64,000 nt of DNA, from NCBI GenBank assembly GCA_001599595.1, contig BCHH01000015.1, positions 283,716 to 347,715 of the forward strand. Direction: 5' to 3'. A program made the translations under genes and the position numbers. This DNA comes from Beverwykella pulmonaria (taxonomy: Eukaryota > Ascomycota > Dothideomycetes > Pleosporales > Melanommataceae). Shown here one piece after another: positions 10,554-21,928 of the stretch. The notes beneath the pieces were generated by a model. It ran no database searches and was not told the origin of the DNA. It saw nothing but the letters and a program-made list of their open reading frames with translations. Each line of letters opens with the position of its first letter. Positions within the stretch are counted from its first letter, which is position 1.

Positions 10554-13500
10554 TGTTGTTGGTGTGGTGAGTGTGGTGTAGCAAGTGTGCAGATCGCTGG
10601 TAGGGTTCAGCCGAAGATCTGATTTGCTTTTGTAGTTTTTGAGCTTCTTGGAAAGCGTGATGGGAGCTAGCTGAGGTCCACCGCCTTTATGTACTGATCA
10701 GCTCTTTCCAGGAACCAGGTGAGACTCGGGTCTAATTCTGCAGCTGCGCTGCTCGCCCCACTCACAGCCATGATCATCGCCAATGGTGGCTCTTCCCGGG
10801 TCAGTTGCTAACGTACTGATAGGGCACACACCGGTACTAGCCCTGTCAAAACGTTCAGACCCCGCCCTCTGGTCTCCTAGGGTTCGCGAACCGGGTCGAT
10901 CTGATCGCGTGGGAGGAATGCCGAAAATAACCCAATCAGCAGGCGAGGGACAGGGGTCTGTCAGCAGTGGAGGCTAACGCTTGGTCCACTTCGCAAACCC
11001 TGGCGCAGCGACATGCACGAAAGCGATGCAGGTCGTGCAGCCGCTGGAGCGCTTGGCAGGCACGGCGGAAAATATTCGACATCTTCGTTACGCCCTCTTG
11101 ACATGTTAGCAAATGGCATGGCCATAGTTGCAGAGAAACCCATATTGGTGAGATATACCAAGGCTGTATCAGAACATCGTCTAGTATTGCCAGATTCCTG
11201 GTACCTTACCACCTATGAAGAGCGAGTAAACAGCACTGCCTTGACAAACGCAAGGCTGCACTACAGCCGATCAAGCTCACTCAACCCAGATCGAAAAGAT
11301 CTCGGAGTTCGCGCTAGAGGACGCACAGAAGCTCCAATGCCACGAGTCGTAAGGATGCGCTTGGTACCCGCATTAGTCCCCGACATGAGGGTGGCTCGGA
11401 AGGGGGAGGCGGATGCTGCAGCAATGACCTCAATTCGGTTCCTGGATATCGGCCCGCACACTACCAGAGATGGGATTTTAGCTCAGCACGTGAATCGTAT
11501 GCGATCCTATTCGGGTAGTTGCAAACGGTAAAAATATCTTTTTCGCGCTTATGTGGATAATTTCGGGGTTTAAACGCTGTCAGCACAGCCAATCACCATG
11601 GAGGAATCCCTCAACCCCTGTGCCTAATCACCTGTTAGGGCAACTCTCTCTCTCTTTGAGTAATTTTTGACAGTCGTTCTTCACGATGCGATTATGCCCC
11701 GAAGTCCGCTACTGTCTGGATAGGGGGGAAGAACAGCCCCCACTAGTGGGTTAACAAGGTCATTCTCACGACCCAACTTGGATAAGTGGTTGAAGGATCA
11801 AAAGGTAGCAACAGTTGACGATTACTGAGCGAGGCTGCTGATGGAGTCGAACAGGAAATTCATAATGCGCAGTGCATTGTCTGATGCCAACTAAAACTTG
11901 AAGTTTTGCTAACCGCGCAACAAGAATAAACATCATGATCCCTCAAGCCTCACCATCGCGATCGATCGCTATTGGAACCGGAAATAGGAATTGTATGGCG
12001 GGTATGGGGACAGCCGGGAGGCTTGGTTGAAGTCGCGAGGTCTCGTGCTGGGTGCCTTGCCTACGCCACGCGCGAGAAATCGGCCAGCTTTATGAGGCAC
12101 AGCCTCGTCCTTCAGTCCATTCGCGATTCGGGAACAACAATAGGCGATCGAAAAGGTGAAACAAATCTGGGGTAACAAGGGTATAAGGCCCCGGTTTGAA
12201 ACACTTACGGAGATTTGAGGCTCCATGCTTTGACAAGGGATTCAGTTGGACTGCTGTGATCACGGGCAAGACTTCGGGAGGCACCCACTCGGTCACTATC
12301 TATCTAATGTTTGGCCGAGTAGAAAACCCTAAATGTACGGGCATCGAGCATCGGTCCTTTGGAGTTGTGCCTTAATTGTGCGTCCGTAGGTAGTTTCGAT
12401 GAGATGAGGGATTTCCTCACTGTGGTCCAAAAGAGTTGGAATTGTAAGGACATTCTCGAACAGCAGTTCGAGGTTCAAACAACATTGGAACATGGCTGTG
12501 TATTCTGGCATCCAACATTTTCATTCACGAGTTCTGACATACTAGTTCTGGGTTTATATTTATCTCAACGCTAAAGACGGCCAGGTTTAAGGTGCTACCT
12601 CTTTCAGGATTAGCTCCTGGAAGTGTTCACCTGCTAGGCAGTTCTCCATCATTCTTGGACAAGTGCCGAGAATTCTTCAATGACAACCAAAGCATTTTAC
12701 CATAATCTCCCAGCCGAGAGAAACTATTTCCGGTCCAGATTGCAAGCAGCACGAGCGTACGTACAGTATGTAAGTTGGCCCAAGTAGGTATTCCCCAGCA
12801 TGGCGATCCGTATGTCGTACGTACAACCAGCAGTTTTTTGAGACCGCACCGTAAGTGATGCTATGACAATATGCGTATACGGCCTGTACGGCTCTATTTT
12901 TGGTGTTGTAGGAGGCTTGTTTTTAGGGTAGCCCTACAGTAAGTTAGCAATGTTACACGACCCAACTTTAATCAACATACTGTGATGCATCAACACCCAC
13001 CTCACCTGCCATTGTCGTCGTTGTGATAGTTAATTTCGCACGCTCTATGTGTCTCAATGGAGCTTTTTGGTATAAGTCTTCTTCTATCAGCAGCGCTTTG
13101 CCATATCACTTAGCTGCCTCGAAACGCCTGGGTAAGCAGCCTGTGCCCGCATCGCCTATATCATCCACGCCCATTTCCCGAGAGGACACTCCATCATCCA
13201 GGGCATCTTCTGTCACTTCATTATCAATACCTGTATCTCATGTATACCCGAAGGAGACGCTTGACGCCCTAAATCTTAGCACGAGGTTTTAAATCACGTA
13301 AAGGTAGGAGGGAGACTATTCTTAACACTAGTAGCCAACTAGGTTGTGCAATAATCTAGGCAACTGAATTTCAGAAAACCTGTTTCTAATACAACGCTGT
13401 TACAAGACACTTTATGAACATTAGTTATTGTTGGAAAACGCTAGAATACCTCGCTCATGTGCCAAGGATGAATGTCCTGCCCTGCCCTCACTGTATATAA

Positions 13501-14429
13501 ATCTACACACACACACACACACACACACATAGAAAATAGAACCTTGACTTCCTTCCCACACTCGCCGACAGTTATTATATCTAGTGCTAAGAACCTATAT
13601 ACAACAGTCGTATACAGCATATAAGCTACAACGCCATCACTGATAAAGAACACCCAACTGGTAGAAATGGCTGAAGGATTGGCCTCGACAAAATCACAGA
13701 ACGTGAGGTCAACCAAAGGGACCCGATTGGACGCATGCGCCCCTGATGCCCCCCGCAACTCAGGCGTATGATCTCATCTGTCTGACGTTCATGGGCGTTA
13801 TGACTGACCCAGCTAACCTCCATGCCCGCCTTCAAACAAGCAAACATACCATCATCTAGAAGGTACAATCCGCGCAATTTGAGCTCCAGACGAGCGCAGA
13901 ACGGTCGCAGAAAGCATAATCCCAGAGTGATGGCCGTGGGGCGTGTTCACAGGAAGAGGCGTAGTCATAGGCTTTGTGTGAATATCGAGAGAGTTTGGCT
14001 TAGGAGAGATTGTCTTGGTGGGGCTAGTGCCTCAGGCTTTGTAGTGCTTTGCGAGTTTCATTTTATATGATAGCCTTGTTGTCAGTTTTAGGGCTAGAAG
14101 GACAGTTCTGATGGCTGTCTTCTGTACTAATGTATTGTTCCTCAAGTTGCATGCTTCCAGCATACTAAATATCTCTCTATATGTCCAATTTAAACCAGCA
14201 TGTACCGCCAGCACTGCATTTAGCGCTCCGTTTTTTTTCCGGGAGGCAAATATGCAACGCCATTCCCAGCGCTAAAACCTTGACTGATATCGGGATAAGA
14301 AACTCGGGGGTACCGTAACTCCTCATGCTTGTTGTCATCTCTTGAAAATGAATCCATGTGTGTAGCCCTACTCCAATACCAGACCAATAACCAAGGTTGA
14401 GATAAGGAAAACTAAGCGGCTATTCCATA
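10554..14429. other. long gene-free stretch, 3.9 kb
   Basis: Upstream of the AflR-like gene. Several small ORFs exist (for example 11013-11531 on the plus strand), but none shows domain-like composition, splice-supported extension or a plausible partner. A CA microsatellite is at 13505-13529. Two GTACGTAC-containing patches at about 12757-12766 and 12815-12824 form a loose inverted pair. No transposase was recognised. Confidence 0.4.
13505..13529. repeat. (AC)n microsatellite
   Basis: An uninterrupted AC dinucleotide run of 25 nt. Simple repeat with no evident function; it may be length-polymorphic. Confidence 0.95.
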
Positions 14430-15653
14430 TCAAGCCATCCCGTCAGTCCTGTCGGACGCCGTCTCATTCCTCTCAGCCGCCGCCTGACCAATCTGGGCGA
14501 CCTTCTCCAACCCTACATGGCTCGCTACGCTCCTCACCCACCAGCTCATGACATGCACCTCGGCGATAACCCTCAGCCTCTCATGCACCCTCTTCTCCTC
14601 AGCTACCTCCTCCTCTTCCTCCTTCCACAACTCCTCGACCTCGTTCCAGTCCAACTTGAAGCAGCTCGTATTCGGCTTCGTGGAAAAAGCTGGAGATGCC
14701 CATGCCCCTGGAAGATAGGACTCGGAAGAGCGGCAGAAGTACGATTTCCGGCGTTTGAGCTCCGCGGACGTAGATCGGCTGTGAGGTTGGACTGTCTCGG
14801 ATGTGGAGAGCTGGATGTAGGGAGAGGGGTTGCTGATGGTGAGGTGTTCAGAGGAGACGGTAGCAAAGTCGGTGGTGCGGACGCGTTTGCGTGCTGTTGA
14901 AGTCCCGTGATCGGCGGATTTGCGCTTGAGGATTGATCGCGAGCGGGGTCTTATCTCTACCGTAACTGTGGGCTCGGAAGCACACTCTTGCTCTGGCACC
15001 GCGATCGAGATTGAGGTAGAAGACGTCGCTAATGCCGATGTTGCAGAGCCCAAGTCAGCCACTCCACCAGCCTTGGCAACCACCACCTCCGGGCCATCTT
15101 CAACTTCAAGCAGCAGCCCATGAACCGAGTTCTTTAGCCCATCTAGCATTCCATTAACCATTGCAACTACGTCCTCGCTCAGCTTCACTTCCTCGCCCTC
15201 ATAAACGTAGCCGGGCACTTTCGCCAAGCCTTCCCTCTCTTGCTCCCACGCGCCCAGAGCTTCGCTCATGTCTTTCCACTCTTCCGTCGGGTGCTCCGAG
15301 ATTGACGTCTCGAGAATACCAACGAGATTCAGTAATTCGACTTTCGCTTTCCGCCATCGGTCCATTAGCGCACGGTGTTTGTCTGATTTGGGCCTGCCGC
15401 GTGAAAAGAAAACCCCGCCACGCGTTCGGAGGACATTCTGCACGTCTTTGATATTGGTGATATGGCGCGTGATGATGCAGGGAGGGCAGGTGGTGGGCGT
15501 GGGGAGTTGAGGGGTAAGAGATGGAGGGATGGAGTGCGCACAGGACGGGGGGCTGGGGGTAGACATTGTGGGTTGGGGATCTTGTACAATGATTGTGGCG
15601 TCTGGCGTGGAGTTTGGGGTTGATTCAGGCGGTGAGGGTTCCTGCGAGGCCAT
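14430..15653 (-). CDS. hypothetical protein, CxH-CPxC/TRGG family, copy A
   Basis: A single-exon gene of 407 aa. The Pro/Ser-rich N-terminus (residues 1-45) is followed by C-x-H-x15-C-P-x-C, then ITRHITNIKDVQN, then TRGGVFFSR, a Lys/Arg-rich helical stretch, and a low-complexity middle with basic patches (KRKSAD, ARKRVR). The C-terminus has WASP, KLDW and SWWVRSV motifs. The same motifs in the same order appear in the gene at 21929-23255 (copy B), with identical C/H spacing. I do not recognise the family. The C/H pattern could bind zinc, and the basic patches would fit a nuclear protein, but neither is shown. The conserved ends and a divergent centre support it being a real coding gene. Confidence 0.75.
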   Translation of the reverse strand: MASQEPSPPESTPNSTPDATIIVQDPQPTMSTPSPPSCAHSIPPSLTPQLPTPTTCPPCIITRHITNIKDVQNVLRTRGGVFFSRGRPKSDKHRALMDRWRKAKVELLNLVGILETSISEHPTEEWKDMSEALGAWEQEREGLAKVPGYVYEGEEVKLSEDVVAMVNGMLDGLKNSVHGLLLEVEDGPEVVVAKAGGVADLGSATSALATSSTSISIAVPEQECASEPTVTVEIRPRSRSILKRKSADHGTSTARKRVRTTDFATVSSEHLTISNPSPYIQLSTSETVQPHSRSTSAELKRRKSYFCRSSESYLPGAWASPAFSTKPNTSCFKLDWNEVEELWKEEEEEVAEEKRVHERLRVIAEVHVMSWWVRSVASHVGLEKVAQIGQAAAERNETASDRTDGMA

Positions 15654-16872
15654 GGTTGCTCTGGATTGCTTATTTACGGAAGCCGTGGTGGATGTAGTGG
15701 TGAAGTGCCGGCTTAAGCCTGATGAGTGAGCGGAGGGATGGTGGAAGCAAGGGCGGAAAGGCGGCTAGGAGTCGCCTGAGTCATGGTTGTGGCGGAGGGC
15801 TGGGGCCTATTGTCGGCCTCACGTCGCGAAGGACAGTGGAATCACGCACCACCATGATTGATTTCATGATTTGGTGCATTTTCACCACGTTCCAGAGGTG
15901 TTTGAGGCAGGCGGCAAATATTCCCGAACAGGTGTCACAGACGAGTGTTCCCAAAGAAGGATGATGTCCCTACGCTTGCTGGGCCACCTCGACCAGAACC
16001 GCAGAAACATCTATCATGACGCATTTCTCGTCTCCATCCTCGTCCGCGTATCCTCTCTCTGACCTGAAGTCTACACTAAAGCTCTAAGCCGTCATGTCGC
16101 TCTATTCCTCTTGTATTGCAGCCAGATAAGCGCCAAATCTCCCAACCACCGCAACCCCGCAAAATTCCCAACCCCCTCGGAGACCGCCATCAATACCCAC
16201 GCCAAGCTGATAGTACAAAGCTTCGACTCAAGCTTCTCTGAAAGGCTTCGTGCGTTCTTCTTCGCGATCGTATGCCGCCCTCCTCTCGCCTAGTTCTTCC
16301 TGGCGCTTCTCCTCAGCTTCTTTCTGGGTCTCGTTTAGAGGTTCCTTAAAGCTCTCCCCGTTGTTGTCTCTCACACTAATTTTAATCTTTTGGAAACGGC
16401 GGAGGTATTGTTATCAATACGGCCATTTGCACAATAGCAAACTTATTAATGTGATAACTCTAGGCCGCCATTATCAGTATGAATGGTGCAGGGTGAGTGG
16501 AACATAAAACAGGCAAGAATGGTATTTACTTTTGACTAGTACAGAACGGTCTTGTTGGCTAGAGCTACCTAATATCAATATTAAGATGCAAACTGCTTTC
16601 GTTGAGGTCGAGGAACTCCTCACATAGTCGACACAGTACCTATCCAACTCGCACAAGTTTCTAACGAGCTACTACTGCCATACAATTGGAAATCATTCGA
16701 AGGCATGAAGATGTGCCATCGAGAATGCTTAAATCCGCGTAACACGATTCAACATGTCTGAAAGCTCCTGCACCGTAATTTAAATATACACAACTCCATC
16801 ATCTCCCACCCTCCCACCTATCCTATAGTCAGTAATTACCACCTCACATCACCCCCTCCTACAACTTCTCAT
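15654..16872. other. intergenic region with a possible coding remnant
   Basis: Between the 5' end of copy A and the 3' end of the next minus-strand gene. On the minus strand at about 16245-16380 a ~45-codon stretch is very rich in Glu, Lys and Arg (for example QKEAEEKRQEELGERR), coil-like, and ends at a TGA. It may be a gene scrap but cannot be extended on either side. Nothing else is supported. Confidence 0.3.
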
Positions 16873-17819
16873 TCAATCCACCCTCCTGACCCCAACGACT
16901 CTCCCCAATCTCCCTTCTAACCGCTCAACCCCCTCCCTCACCCCTTCCAAGTCCCTCCCGATATCTCCCACCATCAAAAGCACCGTCCCCATCTCATGCG
17001 CGGTCCTCCTGACTTCGATCCTTGTTAGCCCCTCACTCAAACTAATAACACCATCCTTCCTCTTCAACCATAGCCACCGTTCCCTAAACGTGCATATCCT
17101 ATATTCCATCCCCAGCCTATTACTCCATTGAAAATGATCATCTTCTTTATCCTCCTTCGCAGAGTTCGAGTAATACCTCCCATCATGCCCTTTCTGGTCG
17201 GAGACGTAATTATTTTGGAAGTCTGGAGGATGGCCATCTGTGGTGGTCGGAGGCGTGCTACTCCATACACCGCATCCAGGCCCTGAAACTCCGGCTTCAG
17301 AAACGGATGCTCCAGTTTGCGGAACTGCTTAATCATGTCGCGGACCACCATGCGTATCGTCTTAAGCGCGGCCTTATTCCCCGAAGAATGAAAAGATTGA
17401 AGGTCGCGCTCGAAGTGCATCTGCGGGTAGAGGTAGTGATGGCGACCTCGATGCGACCGGCTGGGTCTTCGACTTCTGCTGTCTCCTCCTCCACTTCCAC
17501 GAGGGTCTCTCTCGCCTCTGCCTCCGCCTCCGGGGTCTGAAGAATTTCTCCCTCTAACTCCGCCATCGTCTCTGCTGTCTCTCCGTCCACTTTTCATCCG
17601 CCTCTTTATTCTGCGAAGATGCCGCCGTTCTTCTAATAACCCCTGTTTTAAGTTGGAGAGATAGTCTGTGATTTCATTGGGCGCAGAGTACAAAGATAGC
17701 AACGCGCTCCAGAACACGTTGAAGAAAGTCGCGAGCGTAAATGCGAAGGATACAAAGCCGATTATGGTGGAGGCCATGGAGACGGGCGCCAGGACGCCGT
17801 GGGATACTGTTACGCCCAT
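16873..17819 (-). CDS. conserved fungal membrane-anchored protein of unknown function
   Basis: Two exons on the minus strand, 17271-17819 and 16873-17193, joined by a 77-nt GT..AG intron (17194-17270), give 289 aa. The frame after the intron restores the ending that I associate with a conserved Pezizomycotina family: a GMEYR.C.FRERWLWL motif, then SLSEGLTR.E.RRTAHE and VVGVRRVD. The N-terminus has a hydrophobic segment (STIIGFVSFAFTLATFFNVFW) preceding LYSAPNEITDYLSNLKQGL, then an Arg/Gly/Ser-rich disordered stretch of ~60 residues. A shorter start at MASTIIGF (17777) is equally possible. Function unknown. The single N-terminal anchor and charged body suggest a membrane-tethered scaffold, which is inference only. 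Confidence 0.75.
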
Positions 17820-18278
17820 GTCTTCTTTTTCGATTGTCGAGATGTAATGGCATATAGTTGGTGGAGAGGGAAGGAAACTTTGAGTGCAGGATCTTATATG
17901 AGCAGAGTGAATTGCAATCGTCGCGCGAGGCTTGTTTCGTTGGATTGGGTGTTAGAACAGAGCATAATCGTTCAGCTTGTGCAAGATAGCCAGAAACCGA
18001 TTTCAAAACAACTTTGGCGCGCGAAGCTGTGAAAGAATCCGGCACGCTTCGGCATCTAAATGGTAGTATATCATGATGTAGCCGTCCAATAGGTTCGATC
18101 TATGAGCCACTGCATGCTTATTCAGCACCACGATCCATGCTCGAATTTCGGCTCTGCAATAGAAATTGAGGCTAGAAGTCGAATCGAAATGATGAATGGG
18201 TCCAATACTCAATTATAGAGAATCTAAGTCTAGGTAGCACATAATCGTACAGACTGTACAAACGGAACGCTGAGCCAT
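17820..18278. other. intergenic, promoter of the minus-strand gene and 3' flank of MCR1
   Basis: No gene seen. Both flanking genes are on the minus strand, so this holds the promoter of the membrane-anchored protein gene and the 3' UTR of the reductase gene. Confidence 0.4.
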
Positions 18279-19472
18279 CTAGAACTTGTAGACCTGATCC
18301 TTGCTGTATCCAAGCTCTTTTAGGTAGCCGTCCAACTCGCCCTGGTCCGACGGGCTCTTTTTGTTGCCGCTGATGGCCTTATATAGTCCTGGTGGACCGC
18401 ACACGAAGATCTTGATGCTGTCTCCCAGCTTTGGCTCGGGCAGCACCGTCTTCAGGAGATCCTTGGTTATGAATCCCTTGCCACCTTGCCACGACTCTGG
18501 AGGGTTGTCCAAGAGGTAAAACGCCCTGAACCGCCGAGGGTACGTGTTCTCCAAATGTTCCAGCTCCTTCTTCAACAGAATGTCCTCTTCTGAGATGTTG
18601 CCAAAAATCAGCGTGACTTTCGTCTTGTCCTCGGGGTTCTTGAAAATGGCGTTCGCAACCTGCCACATGGGCGTTATGCCGGTTCCTCCCGCAACCATGG
18701 CGATGTGCTCGTGCTTGTTCGGCGACCAGGGATACTTCGGGATCGGGCCCTTGATGTCGAGGCGCTGCCCGGGCTCCATATCGTGGAGGTGTGTGGACAT
18801 GGGACCGTTGGGGTACTTTTTGATGATGAACTCGACATATCCCTTCTGGTCTGCGCGTGCATTAGCCTTTGCCGCGAACTGTGTTCCTCATTCCAGCTTA
18901 CCAGTATCACTCGTGGGTGTGTATGGCCGGATGACAGGCTTCTCCATTTTGGGGCCCTTGTATTTGGTTATGACAGCAGCTACAGCATTGTCAGCATCGC
19001 GATAGTCGATGAGATCGGGTGGACGCACATGCAACCGCTAGGCCGCTCTCCATGTCCTCCTCAGGCAGTTTGAAGACAAGCTTCTTCGTGTTGTGGTTGA
19101 TGATCTCTGACTTCTCGAGTGGCAGGGACAGGAAGCCCTGCTCACCGCCGGTGAATGCAGCCTTTGCGGGCGCCCCCGTCTGGCCCGGTACCTTCTCGCC
19201 CTCCTTGGACGGGGCCAGGCTTGGGCTTCCGCCTCTCAGGTAGAGATAGCCACCGGACAGGCCAGCAAGGGCAACACCAGTGATGAGGCGGTTATATGAG
19301 CTTTTCGGGGCCGCGGGGGGTTCGGTTGCATAGTGGCGGACGTGCTGCTGCCTCGTTAGCTTTCCTAGTGAAGCTCGAGGCGATTTGGAGTGCGGGAGGA
19401 TGGTGGTAAGAGTGAGGGCTGGCATACCTGACGAAGCACATTTGCCGGGCGGAGGACCTGTCGCGCGAACAT
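18279..19472 (-). CDS. mcr1: mitochondrial NADH-cytochrome b5 reductase
   Basis: Transfers electrons from NADH through FAD to cytochrome b5-like acceptors; the yeast orthologue Mcr1 sits in the mitochondrial outer membrane and intermembrane space. Four exons on the minus strand (19428-19472, 19029-19347, 18902-18979, 18279-18850) give 337 aa. An N-terminal mitochondrial presequence ([15 protein letters not shown]...) is followed by a hydrophobic segment ([17 protein letters not shown]). The FAD-binding RPYTPTSD motif and the NADH-binding [10 protein letters not shown] and CGPPG motifs follow. The first intron has a good GCTAAC branch site and uses CAG as acceptor; introns of 80, 49 and 51 nt keep the frame. 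No missing residue was noticed. Confidence 0.93.
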
Positions 19473-20311
19473 TTCCGGAGGAATTGAGGTAATTTTAAGA
19501 GGGATGGAGTAAATTGAGTGGTGGAGAGGGAGCGCAAGAGAGTAGGTGTATCAGATGGTGCAGCAAGCTCGAAGCTTCAAACCGGACGCCAAGCATTTCG
19601 TCATCCATCTCGTCCGTTTTCTCCGAAAAGCCGACAGCAAGCACAATTCACCATCGCCTTTGCTATCACCAACTCCATCTATTTTGTTTTCCTCCATCAC
19701 AACGTGTGAATTCAATCTGTTCGAATGGCTCCTGTAGACAGCCATGCATCTCTCACAGCTCAGCATATGCAATCCCTAGCCGGCGTCTGACTTCCGATTT
19801 CGTTTCGTCTCGATTCCGAAGTACACAATACAAACACCACGGCTGGCTTGAAGTGTACTACTAGTAGGTTTTCCGGCATAAGAATTACCTCGAGGCTACA
19901 AGTATCACTGCTATTCGTGGCGGAGGCTGCTATGCCCAAATTAAGTCCAGTTTAGCCTATTGGCTTGCCTCTGCTGCAACATCCATCGTGCCTCGTACTA
20001 ATCAGCGGAACATTCGATCGGGGCGTAAGACTCGGCTCAATTCCTTTTTCGAACTTGGGTTCCTCGTGTGAGATGTCGCTGAGCGGGTGCAGAGTAGATT
20101 GGACACTGCTCTGCAGCACTATTATAAAAGCTTGCTTGGTCACACAGCCGGCGAGGTAGAACTGCTTCCATTATTTCATCGCGCATCTCTCTACAAGGAT
20201 CATATCCTTTGTATTCATCCTTCCGATTTCAAGAAGCCTGGATCTGACCAGTCTTGAAGGCTCTGTGCCCCGTGCCAATTGCCTGATCCCATACCGATCT
20301 CCTCGATCCAG
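19473..20311. other. divergent promoter region
   Basis: Lies between the 5' ends of mcr1 (minus) and the GH28-like gene (plus). The small ORFs here look like chance. No gene is supported. Confidence 0.4.
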
Positions 20312-21382
20312 ATGAAGTCTACATTTTTCCTCTTTCTGCCCCTTTTTATTCTCGCTTCCGCCTCGCCTCGCATACGCAAACGTGATGTGTGCACGGTGGA
20401 ATCGCTCAACAACCCCCTGCTCGATGATGTTCCCGCCATAACAGCCGCCCTCAAAAAGTGCGGTGCGGGAGAAAGAGTGCTCCTAGCCAAGGGCACGACG
20501 TACACGATTCGTTCGCCTCTTGATCTCTCACCATGCAGAGCCTGCGACTTCCAGATAAATGGCCTCGTCCAAGTCTCTCGAGACTGGGATTACTGGGCAA
20601 AACAGACTGCCGTCTTCAGGATTGCGAATGCAACCGCTGCCATCATCCGCTCAGACGGAAACACGGGCATCATCGATGCTCAATTCCTGGGACTTGCTGA
20701 TTCCTCCACCATCTCGCCCTCACGGATCCCCAAACTCTTCAGCGTCAGCGACGAGAGTTACCAGATTCACATCCGGGACATGATAATCCAAAACGTGCCT
20801 GGAACTGCCTTCCATGTCAACTCGGACAGCTCCGCAGTCCGCTTCTACAACATCGATTTAGCGAACGCAGCAAGAACAGGATATATGGTTGAGAAGGCGC
20901 AGCATGTCTATCTCTGGAACAATACGATTCGAGCAACTGCATCATGTGTCAGTGTGATGCCGAACAGCACTAATATACAAGTGGAAGAATCGACATGCAT
21001 CACAACAGGCTCAGGCGCTGTTCCCTCGGGCATGGAACTCCAGCTTCTGGCTAGTACTGGATTCGGCTGGATCCGCAACGTTTTTGTCAGAAAAGTAAAA
21101 GCCATCGGGAGCATGAACGTGATCGCTTTTCTGCCTGGCCGGGATGGCGATGGGCCACATAAGATCGAGATCACAAATGCTACCTTTACGGATGTCACAA
21201 TTGAGGGGCCCGTACAACGGGCGGTTTACCTAAAACAGGATAAAATAGTGCTCAATGCTACCAAGGTCGCCTTCAACAGCTTCCAGGGTGATGCAGAGAT
21301 GGAGAGTACGCTCACCTGTACCAATGCTGGGGATGTCTGTGACTTCAAGACAGAGGGCTGGAGTGTGGTGACCCATAGTTGA
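20312..21382 (+). CDS. secreted GH28-fold protein with degenerate catalytic motifs
   Basis: A single exon of 356 aa. A signal peptide (MKSTFFLFLPLFILASAS) is followed by a dibasic KR at 23-24, a possible Kex2 site. The body aligns by pattern with the right-handed beta-helix of family 28 pectinases of the exo-polygalacturonase/rhamnogalacturonase type: VYLWNNTI, CVSVMPNSTNI, GWIRNVFVRKV and a Cys pair near the end. The catalytic signatures are not there. Where GH28 has NTD there is ART(G), 187-190; where it has GDDC there is TASC, 209-212; GHG becomes GAVPSG, 235-240; and RIK becomes VIAF. Several N-x-S/T sites are present. It is probably secreted and non-hydrolytic, perhaps binding pectin or acting as a decoy, or simply relaxed. 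The ATG at 20312 is chosen because it begins the signal peptide. Confidence 0.85.
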   Translation: MKSTFFLFLPLFILASASPRIRKRDVCTVESLNNPLLDDVPAITAALKKCGAGERVLLAKGTTYTIRSPLDLSPCRACDFQINGLVQVSRDWDYWAKQTAVFRIANATAAIIRSDGNTGIIDAQFLGLADSSTISPSRIPKLFSVSDESYQIHIRDMIIQNVPGTAFHVNSDSSAVRFYNIDLANAARTGYMVEKAQHVYLWNNTIRATASCVSVMPNSTNIQVEESTCITTGSGAVPSGMELQLLASTGFGWIRNVFVRKVKAIGSMNVIAFLPGRDGDGPHKIEITNATFTDVTIEGPVQRAVYLKQDKIVLNATKVAFNSFQGDAEMESTLTCTNAGDVCDFKTEGWSVVTHS

Positions 21383-21928
21383 GTCATTAGGGAAAGGTGT
21401 GAGGCACACACTAAGTCAAGGTTGAGGGTTTTCATTCACCACATCCACCGCATTCACTGCCGAAGGTTCCCTCCTTACGTCGTCTATGTATCCAATTACT
21501 AGGTGCGTGGCCAAACACAATCTGTGATTTTATTTAGGATTCACTGCCACTGCCTACTAGCCTGCTTATTGTTTAAATCCCATTCTTCCATCAACAAGCA
21601 CACCCTCGAGCTCGACTCTAACCCGTACCAACAGCAGGTTGTCGGGTTTCTTGTACCTGGTCAATCGTTAGCACAATTTCAACTCGCATTATCGCCCAAC
21701 CGCCAAGTTTGTATTGCCCAGCATTTGCGAGTCCAAGCTTACTATTACTCGTTACATTCGTTTTCCCAACTCCACGTCAGGATACGTAAGAGTGCAAAGT
21801 CCTGACTTCCTAAGATAGATCTTGGCATCCATTGTCCGCCACCAAATACTTCCTACCCTCTCGATCGTTGTCCGAAGGCTCCAAACATCCTCTCTCTCTT
21901 CCCCCTTCCAATTAGAAAATCTACGTCT
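21383..21928. other. intergenic, 3' flank of the GH28-like gene and promoter of copy B
   Basis: Pyrimidine-rich in its second half. No gene is supported. Confidence 0.4.

Noticed and set aside
11013..11531. 172-codon plus-strand ORF in the gene-free stretch
   Set aside because: No domain-like pattern, no splice extension, no promoter context; kept as unsupported.
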